DNA of 64,000 nucleotides from Diphasiastrum complanatum (GCA_029204225.1 CM055104.1:39736527-39800526); one strand, 5' to 3'. Shown: positions 45,710-58,700, numbered from the stretch's first letter. The notes: generated by a model from the letters alone, not told the origin. Numbers and translations: made by a program.

Positions 45710-46397
45710 ATGGTTCTTGGCTTTTATAGATATTGAGTCAAAGCTACGAGGGCAATACCAGTATATAAATCAATTTTTCATCTATAATTAACCATAAACC
45801 ATAACTCTAACAGTATTAATGATGACACTAATCCATTGAGGATGCAAAGGGGGTGATCTGGCTCTAGAATTGAGTTGTCTGTGCCAATTGGGTATTTCGC
45901 CTAAATATGATGCCACCAAAGAGGCCGGTGGTGTGTAGGTCGTTGACGTTCTTGAACCTGATGGTTCACCACATCAAAGAGAGAAAAATGTGATGGCTAC
46001 TTCAAACTCAATAACTCTAAAAGGTTGCATAAGATTCATTTGGATTCAAACAAGTGTCCGAATGTAAACACTTTGAAATATTGAGTTCAAAGTAGCAGCA
46101 TCATTTTCTCTCTTCGATGCTACGAACCGTCAAGAACAAGGACTGCCAAGGGCTTACACATCGTGGTCTTCTTCGATGTCATCATAAAAGAGACACACCC
46201 TCGTTACATACCAGTCACTTGTAGGACCAGTGAGCCTCCTTTTGAGGTCTACTCCTCAATGGGGTTTAATTTGGAACATCATTGTTGTTTGAACTCAAAA
46301 TGGTTGTGAACGGACGATATATGTATTGGTATTAACTTTGTGGCTATGAGTCATTATACATAAAAGTCTTGGCATCCGTTTCACAATATTCTATATA

Positions 46398-46399
<2 letters not shown>

Positions 46400-46490
<91 letters not shown>
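46400..46490. repeat. (TA)n microsatellite, 91 bp
   Basis: A TA run in the left LIR-2 arm, 80-100 bp upstream of the start of CACTA gene B. At the corresponding position of the right arm the run is (CT)n instead (53244-53365). Confidence 0.97.
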
Positions 46491-46494
<4 letters not shown>

Positions 46495-46582
46495 TGGTGA
46501 TTTTTTTTTACTATTTTTGAGACTCTCATCGGTTGCCTACAGTATTTTTTCCTCTTATTCCGTTGCATCCATTATGCTAGAG

Positions 46583-48180
46583 GGTGGATCCCCTAGCCAT
46601 AGTCACGGGTCATCCCCTTTTCCTCTATAAGTGAGGATGATGTCATTAGCTACTTTGATCGGTTGTCTTCCTTGTAGCAGGATAGAGTTTTAGAGCGACT
46701 GAGGGCTGGTCGACGCTTGGCTAGTAGCTCTAGCAGAGTAGTTGAGTACAAATCATTGACCGAGGAATTCAATCAACTCATTGTGTAGACCAGACACATG
46801 TTTTCCCTTTCCGTGAGGGTCACTCTAACGAGGGTCCCTCCCCCACCCATGGCATTACTGTGAGTGTTTCCTCCCCACACTCTCGGGAGAGGAGGAGGAG
46901 CCGCCTCGGTGTCTAATGTTGTGGAGGATGTGGCGATGACCCTGATCTGCCTGGTGTGGTCATGATTCTAGCACATCCATGTAGCACATCTCGTCGTGGG
47001 GAGTCCCTTCTTTGAGAGACACTGACCCAGGAGGCTGCACTTATGGCACACGATACTGCGACTCTTGCATCTGTCACACCTTAGATTCCTGGCATGCCCA
47101 CTTTCATCCCTCACATTTTCCTTCCCTTTGGACCCACTGCCACTAAGTTCTATCCTTCCGGCCTTACTCCGTGGGGTCAGGTCTGTGGGGTCAAGTCTCA
47201 CCATGGGGTTTTCAGCCCACCACTTCCCTCCCCCCCACTGACTATTCTCCTCTCGGTACTCCTCCCCTAGCTATTCTCCCCCCCCAGTACATTACATACA
47301 CCCCACATCATTAGTATTCTCCCATCGGCGGGGCATCTCCCATACCTGAGGCCACCCTCGCAAACACTCCCAGGGCCACATCTCCCATACCGGAGGCCAC
47401 CCTTGTAGACACTCCCATGGCCACATCTCCACCAGTTGTCATCCCGTCGTCGTATGACATAGACAAGGATGGTCACATCATTGAAAATAACCGTGGTAAG
47501 AAGATCATCATGCACATGAGGGCGCTCATGTATATACACATTCCCATAGACATTTTTCATGATTGGCGCGATGTCAAAGATGACCACAAGAATCACGTCA
47601 TTGACCAACTGTGTAGTGAGTTCCCTGTCCCATCCCAGAAAATGGAATTTGCACAGAAATGGATGAGGAGCCGCATGGGATCGATAATTAGCCACCGCAA
47701 ATCGAAGATCCGAGATGCAGTGAGAGCTAACAGAGCCAAGCCTTCCTATGTGGAGAAAGTCGACTGGAAGTATGCGAAGAAAGAGTATCGAGATAATCCA
47801 AATCGCTTCAAGCAGCAATGAGAGGCAGCTAGAGTTTCAACTAGAGACCACATAGGCTTCTCAGTTGGGCAGTGGCAGCGATGGATATTTTTGAGCCCAC
47901 TTTGTAAGTCTGTCCTAACCCTTAAGAGGAATTTGACTATTGATTGTTTCTATTTTTGCTCCTTGGGGTTTTTCGTTTGACACCTTGGAATAAAATGCTC
48001 TCTTTATATGATTATAATTTGGAATGTTTGTGCAGCGATCCACCATGGACGGTCTCCAACACACGGAGAGTATATGTATGCGTATGCCCATAGTACGCAA
48101 GCATTACTCAAGTTATTGAAGAGGCAAGATGTGCAAATAAATTCGTATGATGCTCCTCATGTATGACATCAAATCCATTT
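46583..48180 (+). pseudogene. CACTA transposase (Transposase_24-like), copy B
   Basis: The start region at 46583 (GTGGATCCCCTAG) matches the start of copy D but is full of stops. The core YDIDKDGHIIENNRGKKII...WRDVKDDHKNHVIDQLC...QKWMRSRMGS...YRDNPNRFKQQ lies at 47450-47820 and ends in a stop. Sequence continuing at 47824-47900 leads to a GTAAGTCTG donor near 47904. An exon with CGATCCACCATGGACGG... follows at about 48036-48160. The next intron is interrupted at 48250 by CACTA element C. Same family as A, C, D and E. Stops and the lost 3' exon make it dead. Confidence 0.7.
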
Positions 48181-48861
48181 TATGTTTTTTAAACTTGCTA
48201 TTATCTCTCACTCCCACACCATTTTTCAAAAGACTAATTCATATGTCTTCACTACAACATTTTGGAGGATTTTTGACCCTATTATCGAGGCTTTTATGAA
48301 GATTTTTTTTAGCAAAAAGACTTCATAAACCTCAGTATATACCATGAAGTAAGCCTCGGAACAAGATCCTCTATAATTACCTTGGTAATCGAGGCTTCTT
48401 CATCTCATTTTTGCCTTGTTTATAGCACAAAAATGTTGAGGGATACACCAAGGACCCTTAGTATATCCCTCTAAAGAGGCTGTTAGTGGCATGTCTCTAC
48501 TGAGGGATATAAATGGGGCCATCCCTTGGTATATCCCTTTCAAATTGGCACTCTATTTCGAGGATTATTCCGAAGGTTACAAAATCAAAAAAAAAAATTT
48601 AGGGCAAAATGGAGCCAGTAAATTGGCTCTATTCTGCCCTAAAAATGGACTCCATCCGACGCCAGGAGTCTTTTGCACCATTTCTTATGAAGTTGGTAAA
48701 CAAAATCACTTGTTCATAATTGTTAATAAAAAAATTTGTTTTGAGTTACTTAAGCACTTAAAAATTGATGAAGGAAACTTAATTTCAACGAATATATATT
48801 CATACATAAATGTTCCAAGTACAGAGATATGTTACAAATTGGATTATTGAAATACCTAATT

Positions 48862-49320
48862 ATAATTAGATCCAACTGAGTCATCCTCATCCTGGCCATT
48901 GACGTCGCAATCAGACTCATGTGACTGCAATGCATGAAATCGAGACTGTGATACCTGCATCCAATGAAGATGATTCAGTTATCTAAGAAATGTGATGAGA
49001 GTGAAAGTCGGACCACATGAATGTAGTGAAGTTAAAGTATATCTTGAAGCCATATATACCTTCAATCTAAAATATCCATCCAAATCAAGACACAAGGAAG
49101 ACTTGAAGTTTGTGAAGAAAGGATTCTCCGAGAATCCAGATCGCGTCAAACAACAACGAGAGGCCGCTAAGAAGCTACAAGAGACTTTAGGGACCATCTC
49201 ACCTTGGCAGTGGTGGCCAAGGTTCTCCCGTGGACATTGTTATACCCTTGTCAAATGGCTCCGTCCTGTCCTAAAACTGGACTCCATGCAATTGAAGATC
49301 CATGTAAAGGACTTGACTTA
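48862..49320 (+). repeat. Rearranged internal copy of transposase exons in element C
   Basis: This block, also present in A (15985-16400), contains a second copy of the 3' terminal exon on the minus strand next to a plus-strand copy of the core (EDLKFVKKGFSENPDRVKQQREAAKK, from about 49098). It is an internal inverted duplication shared by both elements. Confidence 0.7.
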
Positions 49321-49380
49321 AACAAATTATATATATTGATACATAAATGTTCCAATTAAAAATATATTTAAGAATGAAAC

Positions 49381-51030
49381 GTCTAATTATTAGATCCAGC
49401 TGAATGGTCCCTGTCCTGGCCATGGTCATCAGACTCATGTGACTACGATGCATGAGACTGTGACTGTGATACCTGCATGCAATGAAGATGTGTAAATTTT
49501 GTAAGTGACATTGTTGGAGTGTTCGACCAAATGAATGTGGTGAAATCAAAATATCTGTTGAAACCATGATACATACCTCAGAATATCCATCCAAGTCAAT
49601 TCTCACTGCTTGTCTCTTCAACTTGTACTCCTCTTTTGTGAGAGACCATTTTACGACAAATTTTTGCATGAACCGACAAATCGGTGATTGTAATTTTATT
49701 TAAACAAATCTACAAATAAAATATGAATTACGACAATATCAAATTCAACTTATGGGTGGAAAGACTTACAAAATGGGCATGAAAAGAACTTTGGCCACTA
49801 CTACCCAGGTGCAAGTCTCCATACGCTTCTTAGTTGCCTCTCTTAGTTGCTTGAAACAATCTAGATTTTTTCAAAATTCTTTCTTTGCAAACTTCTAATC
49901 GTCCTTGTGCACGTTGTATGGCCTAGATTTGCCAACTGTCATCGTGTCTCGGATATTAGATTTGCGATGACTCATCTCGCCTCCCATGCGTCGTCCCATC
50001 CATATTCAGTCAAATTCCAAATCAGGGGATGAGACTAGAAATTATCTATATAACTGGTCAACGACATAGTTTTTTTTCTCTTTGTTTGCGTCAGTCTTTA
50101 AAAATGTCCTTGTTAAAAACCACTTGCATGAGTTTTCTCATGCGAGTGATGACGCGACCACCACGGTGATCCACTATGTGTTTCTCCGCATCTATGTCAT
50201 AGGACGTCAACTAATGGAGAGGTCGCAAAGGGAGTGTCGAGAGGAGTGGAGGAGTTGACTACAACAAGAGAGATTTGGGGAGGAATTTGAAGGCGATCAC
50301 GAGAAGGGTGAGGAGGGGTATGAAGAGGAGAAGGTTGGGGAGGAGTTTGAGTGGGAGTGTAACCAACATGGGTTTGAATGAGAGAAAAAATGGGTGGAGT
50401 GGCTTGGCAAGAGCGATCATGGTCCCACAAAGATCCCACAGGGGGCGTGGGTACCAAAGAAGAAAAAATGTGAGGAGAGTGTGTGGGGTTGTCGGAATAA
50501 TCAGGTGTGACAGATGCAGGAGTCAAAGTATCACTTGCCATCTACGTTGCTTCCTGAGTTAGGATTTTTCGAAGTAAGGAATCCCTATGACGAGGCCTGC
50601 TAGATAGATGTGTTGGACTCGAGGCCGCATGAAACACGACATAATCGGCATCACCGCCACAACAAGAGCCACCATTGAGGCGACTCCTCTTACGATCTCT
50701 CTTTTCCCAGCCGGAATGTCGAGAAGAGGCACTGGCATTAGAGTGCGTGGGAGAGGGACTCCCGCCGGATAGACCCCCGTGGATTGGGGAAACACCTCAG
50801 TTGGAGGGTTGTGGGGACTGGATCTTCTCAAAATGAGATGATGTGGACAACCTACCCGAACTCCGTGCATCCCAACGAGACCATAGTCTCTCCATGATCT
50901 TGCCTGCATGCGAGGGGGCCATCTCATCCATATAACTGAGGACCTCATCGTCACTCATGGATGAAAAACGGGACAACCTGTGACTGTGGCCAGATCCGTG
51001 ACTTGGAGATGTGTCAAGAGACATTGAGGA
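49381..51030 (-). pseudogene. CACTA transposase (Transposase_24-like), copy C
   Basis: The first block MSLDTSPSHGSGHSHRLSRFSSMSDDEVLSYMDEMAPSHAG starts near 51028 after a TTGCAG acceptor. A Pro-rich region follows (50541-50197), then YDIDAEKHIVD...RVITRMRKLM, MGRRMGGEMSHRKSNIRD and FKQLREATKKRMET with several stops, a GTAAGTC donor near 49770, exon QKFVVKWSLTKEEYK (49669-49580), and a last exon SQSQSHAS...SHESDDHGQDRDHSAGSNN ending at 49381. The order equals copy A, which lacks the first block. Stops in the core make it non-functional. Confidence 0.65.
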
Positions 51031-51060
51031 TACAATTGGAATAATTGCTGCAAGCAATAA

Positions 51061-51489
51061 AAGATATTTTTAGAAAATACAACCCTGTAGAGTTCATGAG
51101 TGCAAGAAATAAATTCAAATAAATGCGTTGAGAGTTTAGGGTCGAACAAAGAAAGTGACTCTTTGCATTCAACCATAGATGAATAAATTATATTACACCA
51201 CAATAATCACAAATAATTGCAATAATTACACTTTATAACAAATAAATTAAACATTTCTACATGGTTTAGGGCCAAATACAGCTTAATTACATAACTAGTC
51301 AAGGTGCAAGATTACATAACAAACTAGCTACATCGAAGATGGTAGGCAAGTGTACGAATAAAAACGATAGATGTAAAAACACATACATAAATATTTGTAA
51401 ACATGGAACGGCTAGTTATAGAGTCAAAACACTAGCTAGATCTATCTAATTCCTCCTCATCATCTCCGTCATGTGAAGCTTGTTGTTCC
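51061..51489. other. Junction between elements C and D, no gene seen
   Basis: AT-rich. It is either the 5' intron or leader of C or the 3' tail of D. No CACTA terminus is visible in either orientation. Confidence 0.35.
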
Positions 51490-53143
51490 TGATGCGCAAG
51501 ACACATAAATTAGTCTTCCGAAAAATTGTATGAGAGTGGGAGAGAATAGCAAGTTTAAAGAATATAAAATGGATTTTGATATCGTACATGAGGAGCAACA
51601 TCTCAATTTATACGCATGCCATGTCTCTCAAATAACTCGAGTATTGCCTGCATACTATGGGTATACGCATACATGTACTCATCATGTGTGGGAGACCGCC
51701 TCACGACAATTGTTGCACAAACATTCCAAATTTTGATAAAAAAAAAAAAAGGAGCATTTATTGCAACGTGTCATACGAAAACAAAAGCAAGAAAAAAAAA
51801 ACAATCAATAGTTAAATTCCACCTAAGGGTATAGGGTAGACTTACAGATCGAAAATATGCCTCACCACCACTGCCTAAGTGAGAAGCCCCCGTGGTCTCT
51901 AGTCGGACTTTGGTTGCCTCTCGCTGCTGCCTGAATGATCTGGATCATCTTGATACTCTTTTTTTGCATATTTTCAATCCTCTTTCTCTACGAAGGAAGG
52001 CCTGCCTCTCTTGACTTTCACTCCATCTCGGATCTCCGATTTGCGATGGCTCATCGCCAATCTCATGCGACTCCTCATCCATTTCCGTGCGAATTCCATG
52101 TCCTGTGATGGGACAGAGATCTCACTACGCAGTTGGTCAATAATGTGATTCTTACGGTCATCGCTGACATCACGCCAGTCATGGAAAATATCTCTAGAAA
52201 AGTGTATGTACATGAGCTCCCTCATGCGCGAGATGACCCTCTTGCCACGATTATTCTCAATGATGTGACCATCCATGTCTATATCATACAACGGTAGGAT
52301 GGCAGCTGGTGGCAATGTGGCCGTGGGAGTGTCTATGGGGGTGGCCTTCGGTATGGGAGATCTGACCCTGGGAGTGTTTGTGGGAGTGGCCTCAGGTATG
52401 GGAGATGTCCCGCCGATAGGAGAGTACTAATGATGTGGGGCGTACGTAGTGTATTGGGGGCAGAATAGGCAAGGGGGGGAGGATGGGTTCCAAAGGGAGA
52501 ATAGCCAATGGGGGGTGTCGGGATAGGAGAATAACTAGGGTGGATTGGAAGTGAGTGGGCTGAAAACCCCATGGTGAAATGTGACCCCATGGAGTATAGT
52601 CGGGAGAACAGAACTCAGTGGCAGTGGGTCCAGATGGAGGGAAAATGTGAGGGGTGAAAGTGGGCGTGCCGAAAATCTGAGGCGTGACAGATGCAGGAGT
52701 CGCAGTATCGTGTGTCGTACGTGCAGCCTCCTGGGTCAGTGTCTCTTGAAGTAGGGACTATCTACAACGAGATGTGAATGATTCATGATCACATTAGGAA
52801 AATCAAGGTCATCACGGATGTGCAAGACACCGAGGTGGCTCCTCCTCCTCTCCCGAGAATGTCAGGAGGAAGCACTATAGCGCGATGGGTGGGGGTGCGA
52901 CCCTCGGCGGAGTGACCCTTACGAGAAGGAAAAACATGTGACCGGTCTACATGAGGAGTCGACTGAATCTCCTCGGTCGATGTACACAACCAATCTGCTA
53001 GAGCTACGAGCCTCGCGTTGAGCCCTCAGTCGCTATATGACCCTATCCTGCTGCGAGGATGACAACTGATCAAGGTAGCTAATGAGATCAGTCTTGCTCA
53101 TAGAGAAAATGCGGGATGACCCATGACTAACTAGGGGATCCAT
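51490..53143 (-). pseudogene. CACTA transposase (Transposase_24-like), copy D
   Basis: An ATG at 53143 begins MDPLVSHGSSRIFSMSKTDL, followed by a stop (Q to TAG type) after about 38 residues and a Ser/Pro-rich region. The core YDIDMDGHIIENNRGKRVISRMREL...DWRDVSDDRKNHIIDQLRSE...RKWMRSRM...SHRKSEIRDG lies at 52315-51974. After a frame break the exon closes with GGEAYFRS and a GTAAGTC donor near 51846. The next exon (about 51740-51590) encodes RRSPTHDEYMYAYTHSMQ, and a last exon near 51490 ends in Asp/Glu-rich sequence. Closest to B, in opposite orientation. Confidence 0.7.
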
Positions 53144-53240
53144 CATCTAACATAATGGGTGCAATGAAATAAGAGGGGTAAATACTGCAGACAACCAATG
53201 AGAGTCTCAAAAATAGTAGGAAATGTCCATCTTTTTTTTT

Positions 53241-53368
<128 letters not shown>

Positions 53369-54499
53369 CCATGGGCTAAAAATATAGAGTATTGTAAAAT
53401 GGATGCCAAAACTTTTATGTATACATAGCTACAACGTCAATACCAGCTCATATATTGTCCGTTCATGACCATTTCAAGTTCAAACAACAATGATGATACA
53501 AATTGAATCACATTGAGGAGTGGACATCAACAAGAGGCTCACTGGTCCCACAAGTAGCTCATATGTAATGAGGGGGTGTCTCTCCTATGAAGACACTAAA
53601 GAGGAAGATGATGTGTAAGCCCTTGGCAGTCCTTGAGTCTAACTATTCATAACATCGAAGAGAGAAAATGATGTTGCTACTTCAAACTCAACATGTCAAA
53701 GTGGTTACATGTGGACACTTGTTTGAATCCAAATGAACCTCATAAAATTTTTTGGAGTTATTGAGTTTGAAGTAGCATACACTTTTTTCTCTTCGATGTG
53801 GTGAACCATGAGATTCAAGAACGTCAACGACCTACACACCACATGCATCTTTGGTGTTATCATTTTTAGGAGAGATACCCAATCGACACAGACAACTCGA
53901 TCGCGGAGCCAATTAGTTCCCTTTGCATTCTTAATAGATTCGTGTCATCATTAATATTGTTAGGGTTATGGTTTGTGGTTAATTATATATGGAAAACTGA
54001 TTTATGCGTTGGTATTGCCCTCATAGCTTTGACTCAATACCTATAGAAGTTCGGACTATGATACGGGAACCACGCACACACACGCATTAATGAATTAAGA
54101 TCCTACAAATTAGAGTAGCATGCAGTAGTAAGCATGAATCATAAATCAAGATATACTACAAATTAGGGTAGCATGAACTAGTAATCATGAAACATAAATG
54201 AATGGCATCACAGTTATACACATGACATGCATAGACACACCCTAAACCCTAAAAGCTAAACACACACGAAGAGCAAAAGAAAGAAAGAACATAGTAGAGT
54301 GCTAATCAAAACTCCCGAACCATATGATTATATCCTAATCTGAAATGTCATCACATGCTCCCTCCCTACGACATTTAGGCTTTCTTATAGAACTTATCGT
54401 CCAACAAGAAACATTTGAACCACGCCTTTAACGGAAGAAAACAAGGGCTACACACCTTTCTATAATTGGGAGTGTTGGTTACCTTTAACTCTTTCATGA

Positions 54500-54610
<111 letters not shown>

Positions 54611-55489
54611 CTATTCCTGGTGGAGTGAGACTAATTTTTATTGATGAATTTGTTGGATTTAACCTACATGTATCCTCTAAAAAGCCAAGTATACTACTAC
54701 CAAGCCACTAAGATCAAATAATGGTGTTAAACATGTTTCAAATCATTATTGAAACTTTTGTATAACTCGGTTTAAGCTTGTGTTTTGAAACCAACTCACT
54801 TTAAATATATGTTCAGAATCCAGCTCTACAAGACTATCAAGGCTCTAAAATCAAATAATGGTGGTTGATTATTGGTCAGTCTATATTTGAAGGACAAACG
54901 TAATTGTTGAGAGTAGAGATCAATTGTTTTCTTAGGCCAACTATGGAGTTCGCCAACAAGTTCATAAAAACATTTTCTAGGCAGCAATAAGGTTTCAATG
55001 TGGTGAAAGAATATAAAAAATGTTGTAGTGTTGAGCATTTTGTTCATTTTGATGCATCAACTGGGACAGAAATTTTGTACTCTTGATATATCAACTAAGG
55101 TGATAATAATCTAGCATTGTTTAGGCACAACTTGCCAATGTTTACCAGAGATCTATTTCTGGAATGTAAAAAAATAATAGCAGAGGTCAAAATGCACCTC
55201 AAAATACGTGATAGTATACTGACTTAAACAGATCTACTTATTCTGAGGTTTGTTCTGACCTCCACTAATTCCCACCTAGCATTCATGAGGTGGTAACAAT
55301 CTAGCATATAATCTGTTTATGAAATATAAAAATGTATGAGCAGAGGTCGGAATGCACTTCTAATTAAGAGATGGTATGTTGTCTTAAACAGAACCACATA
55401 TTTCGAGGTCTGTTTGACTTTCTTTTCTATTTCATTTCAATATATTAGGGTTTATTGTAATGTATTGTATGTTTATGAATGTAGTAATC

Positions 55490-56466
55490 ATGTCGGGGTT
55501 AGGCGATGGTGAAAGCTCAAGAGATTATGTTTCAACTTTTAATGCATCATTAACTCCTGAGCAGAAAGCACAACTGCAAGGTATGCTTAGTCGAGATGAG
55601 GCTGGTTTCTCTCAAGCAACCGCGGCTCCTGCCCCTACCGAAGAGTCATCCACAAATCCTTATTATGACGTGGATCTTGAAGGTAACATAATTGCTAGCA
55701 GGAAAGAGAGGGGACTCTATTCTTTATGCCAACGCCATTTTGACGACAGATTGTTTAATAAATGGTCCAAACAATCTGTCGATTTTAAACGACAAGTTGT
55801 CGGTACCCTTCGTGACGAATTCCAGCAAGAAGAAAAAATCGACAAGAAGAAAATTCATAAGCATATGAGCTTATGGATTAGACATTGTCATGATATGGCA
55901 CGACGAGTTTATAGGAACGGGCAATCCAAGCCCTTCCAGTGTTCAAGAAATGATTGGAACCGTGTAAAAGCGGATGAACGAACTCCAGATAAATATAAGA
56001 ATTAGAAAGATGTCGCGGCTGCTAGGATGCATGGGATAGGCAATCCTAGGTTGGGCTCGAGCGGAAAGGCAGGATTGCAAGCAAGCATGGTAAGTGAACC
56101 TAAACTACTCTTATAGTTTATCTTTGATTTCATATGCTTTTATTTTTTAATATGCATTATGACTAGCTATTCCAACTTAGCCCTAAACAACTTAAATTGA
56201 ATGCATGGATAGTTGGCATACTATAGACGTCTGCCAACTAAGGAGGAGTACGACTTTGCCTTCAGGGAATCATACGAGGCATTAGTCGACAAACTAAAGA
56301 GCGAGGGCCATCCTCCAGATATAAGTACTAGTTTTTGTATCCATACTAATGTGGTGTGTATTCATACTAATTTTATTTAATCTAGTATGATTGAGCATTA
56401 AATATTAATGTAGTTTGTTTGCTTGTGTTCATGTAGACTGGACGTCACGACGACGACGACGAGTAA
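55490..56466 (+). pseudogene. CACTA transposase (Transposase_24-like), copy E, one nonsense codon
   Basis: Exon 1 begins MSGLGDGESSRDYVS (ATG at 55490) and includes YYDVDLEGNIIASRKERGLY...FNKWSKQSVDFKRQVVGTL...HMSLWIRHCHDMARRVYRNGQ. It has TAG at 56003-56005, where the family likely has Trp, and continues DVAAARMHGIGNPRLGSSGK to a GTAAGTG donor at 56090. Exon 2 from 56213 encodes LAYYRRLPTKEEYDFAF and KSEGHPPD. Exon 3 from 56437 encodes TGRHDDDDE and ends at TAA 56464-56466. Apart from the one nonsense codon the gene reads cleanly, so it is the youngest of the family here. It is a different subfamily from A-D. Confidence 0.7.
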
Positions 56467-57009
56467 ATTAGATTTATAAGTTTTAGTTGATGCGGTTTTT
56501 AGTTGATGTAAGATCTAGAGACTCATGCAAAATTAAACCACCAATTTTGTAATATATTGATTGATATTATGAATACATTAATATTGCAAATGATCGTGCT
56601 ATATTGCCATTGCTTCTATATGTGCAATTCAAAAATTGCAATGTCGAATTTCAAGATGTGGATTGACGTAATAACTAGCTAAGAATTCAAAACCATGTGC
56701 AATGTCAAATTTCAAAACAAGAATCAATATCATATATAGAAATCTAAATGAAATTTATGATGTGCATAAAGCAATGCAACAAAGTATTGTCATTCATAAT
56801 GCACATGAAGTAATGCAATAAAATATAGGAATGAAAAGCAATCTATGTGTATTAAGTAATTTAGGAATGAGAAGTACCTCATGCTTAGCTTGTTATGTGA
56901 TCCAAATGTTGAATGCAACTCAAAAATATTGTTTCAAAAATAATTCATGAACATCGCTTCTCCAAGAACACCACTCCAAGAATAGCACGATAAAAATGTG
57001 CACGTTATT
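56467..57009. other. 3' flank of E, no gene seen
   Basis: AT-rich sequence containing short repeated words (ATGCACATGAAGTAATGCAA, and CAATGTC(G/A)AATTTCAA twice). No coding content. Confidence 0.4.
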
Positions 57010-57400
57010 TTTTACGTATTTTTTTTATAACCTAATCAGGGGCATCGCAATCCGACATTAAAACGCATCGGATATACTTAAGACGTTTTTTGGGATGGTT
57101 CTATTAACAGACGTCAGATTCCGACATGTTTCTGGGACATCGAAATCCGACATTCATGTAGACGTCAAATGGACGTCCCTATGTTCTCGTCGAAATCCGA
57201 CATCCATGTCGGACCAGGCGTCAACCACCGGGACTTGAGGTCCAGGAAGCCAGCAATGTATGTATGTCGGACTCCGATGTGTTTTATATTTGTCGGATTC
57301 CGATGACCTCATTGCAATGTGTTTTTCGGACGTCCGCGACGAATTAAAAAAAAAATTAAACTCGCGATTCACGTCACAAATCGCGACGGGTGTTGTAGTG
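57010..57400 (-). mobile_element. Terminal and subterminal repeats of a CACTA element (right end)
   Basis: The end ...GGGTGTTGTAGTG at 57400 is the inverted CACTACAACACCC terminus. The last 40 bp contain TCGCGATT and AATCGCGA as an internal inverted pair. Inside, units such as GTCGGATTCCGA and GACGTC repeat many times, in both orientations. It probably closes element E; E's left end was not found. Confidence 0.8.
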
Positions 57401-57583
57401 TCCAATATATCCGATAGTGTCAAAAAAGAATTATTATCTATATCATAAGCAGGCAATGTTAAGAGATTTATCAGAAGGAAAAAGAGTGTTGGTAGTTCTA
57501 GGGCCAATAAACAATGACCTATTTCATGCAGGATCAAAATTTGTACAATAATCTAAACTAACGTTCATATCAATAAAAAAAAA

Positions 57584-57957
57584 TTATATATCTACAATCT
57601 TCGACTTTTCAGACTTTGTACCACTAGAAGAAGTAGCTTTAGAAGTAGAAGGGCCAGCTTCTGAATCATTAGAAATATTTAACAAAAGAAAAAAAAACAA
57701 ATACAGACTGAAACTCTACAAATCTACATTTTTTATTGTGAATTGGACAATCATCTACCTACTTGAAATCATTATGTAACTTGGTGAACATTCTATCAAG
57801 CTTAGCTTTATAGATAGGTTTGTCGAGTGCCACCAGGTCTTGATAATGAATCATGTCCTTATTCTGAGATCTGAACAAGGGAGTACTAAGCAGAGACTTA
57901 AATCTGAGATAAATCTCAGAAAATGCTTCCACACCAAGACCCTCAGTAATAGAAGGA
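57584..57957 (-). CDS. Unrecognised minus-strand exons
   Basis: Two open stretches read on the minus strand: GLGVEAFSEIYLRFKSLL...VALDKPIYKAKLDRMFTK (57957-57770), and, after a likely intron, ISNDSEAGPSTSKATSSSGTKSEKSKI to a stop at 57584. The 5' part is not visible. No family is recognised; it may be the tail of a small gene or of a transposon gene. Confidence 0.25.
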
Positions 57958-58399
57958 AGAATAAAAAAAAAAAGAATTGAAATACTCTATATTATCACTA
58001 ATACCAAATTCATGAAAAAAAAAGATAGTAGACTAGAATCGAAATTAGACATTTTAACAAAAAAAAAATATAGAAGAAAAATTTTGAATATTGGTCTCAG
58101 ACGCAAAATACAAGTTAGAACAAAACCTCAACGCTCTACGCGCTCAAAAGAGATATCAGAAAATCGAGTACCAGATCCGAGCACGAGTACAAAGATTAGG
58201 CAAGAATGAAAAAGTAAGGCACGCTTGAGAACGATATCAGAACAAGCAATATCGGTTCCAAGTGCAAATATGTAAATAGATGTTAAACAGAGCCAAGTGT
58301 GCGCTTGAAATCGATATCCGGCACAAAATTAAAAATTTACGTGAAATTCTCGTCGGAAATAACCAATTTATAAAAAACAAAATTGCATGTGTGGATGAG

Positions 58400-58700
58400 G
58401 TCCAATAGAACACGTGTCGTCGCATGATTCACCAAGAATATTCTGTCGTACAAAGAATAATTGATCTGACATTTGTCACGTGCAGAATGTCATGTATCGT
58501 ATTCTGATTGGTGCACGTGTCCCACACCTACGTGGCCTCATTATTGAGTCATAATGAGCTATACGGACTATATATGTGGACCACTTAGATGCCGCCATGT
58601 GTCCAAAGCCATTTTTTTCACACGTGCAAAAAAATTTTATTTATACCCCCTCGAAAATTTTATTTTTTCTCGCAAACTTTTCATTTTTCACTCCCAATAT
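58400..58700 (+). promoter_or_regulatory. Likely promoter of the histone-fold gene
   Basis: Four ACGTG boxes lie within about 210 bp (ACACGTGTCG near 58411, GTCACGTGCAG near 58478, GCACGTGTCCC near 58513, CACACGTGCA near 58620). A TATA-like TTTATTTATACCCC follows near 58638. The next 200 bp are pyrimidine-rich, typical of a 5' untranslated leader. Box type fits bZIP or bHLH G-box/ABRE sites. Confidence 0.45.

Larger units (their letters stand above)
48250..51060 (-). mobile_element. CACTA element C, inserted in an intron of B
   Basis: It starts CACTACAACATTTTGGAGG. D carries the uninterrupted intron sequence (ATTTATGTGTCTT followed by GCGCATCAGG), so the insertion point in B is visible at ...CATATGTCTT/CAC. 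Subterminal CCTCGG and CCTCAGTAT repeats match element A. The gene reads on the minus strand. No GTTGTAGTG terminus was found at the right end, which is probably lost together with the remainder of B. Confidence 0.7.

Noticed and set aside
47267-47818. 183-codon minus-strand frame opposite transposase gene B
   Set aside because: It is the shadow of the plus-strand coding core, which matches copies A, C and D; the minus frame has no conserved counterpart.
55018-55034. GTTGTAGTG near 55024 as a CACTA terminus
   Set aside because: It lacks the adjoining terminal sequence and subterminal repeats of the other ends and lies in the middle of the LIR-2 right arm, so it looks coincidental.
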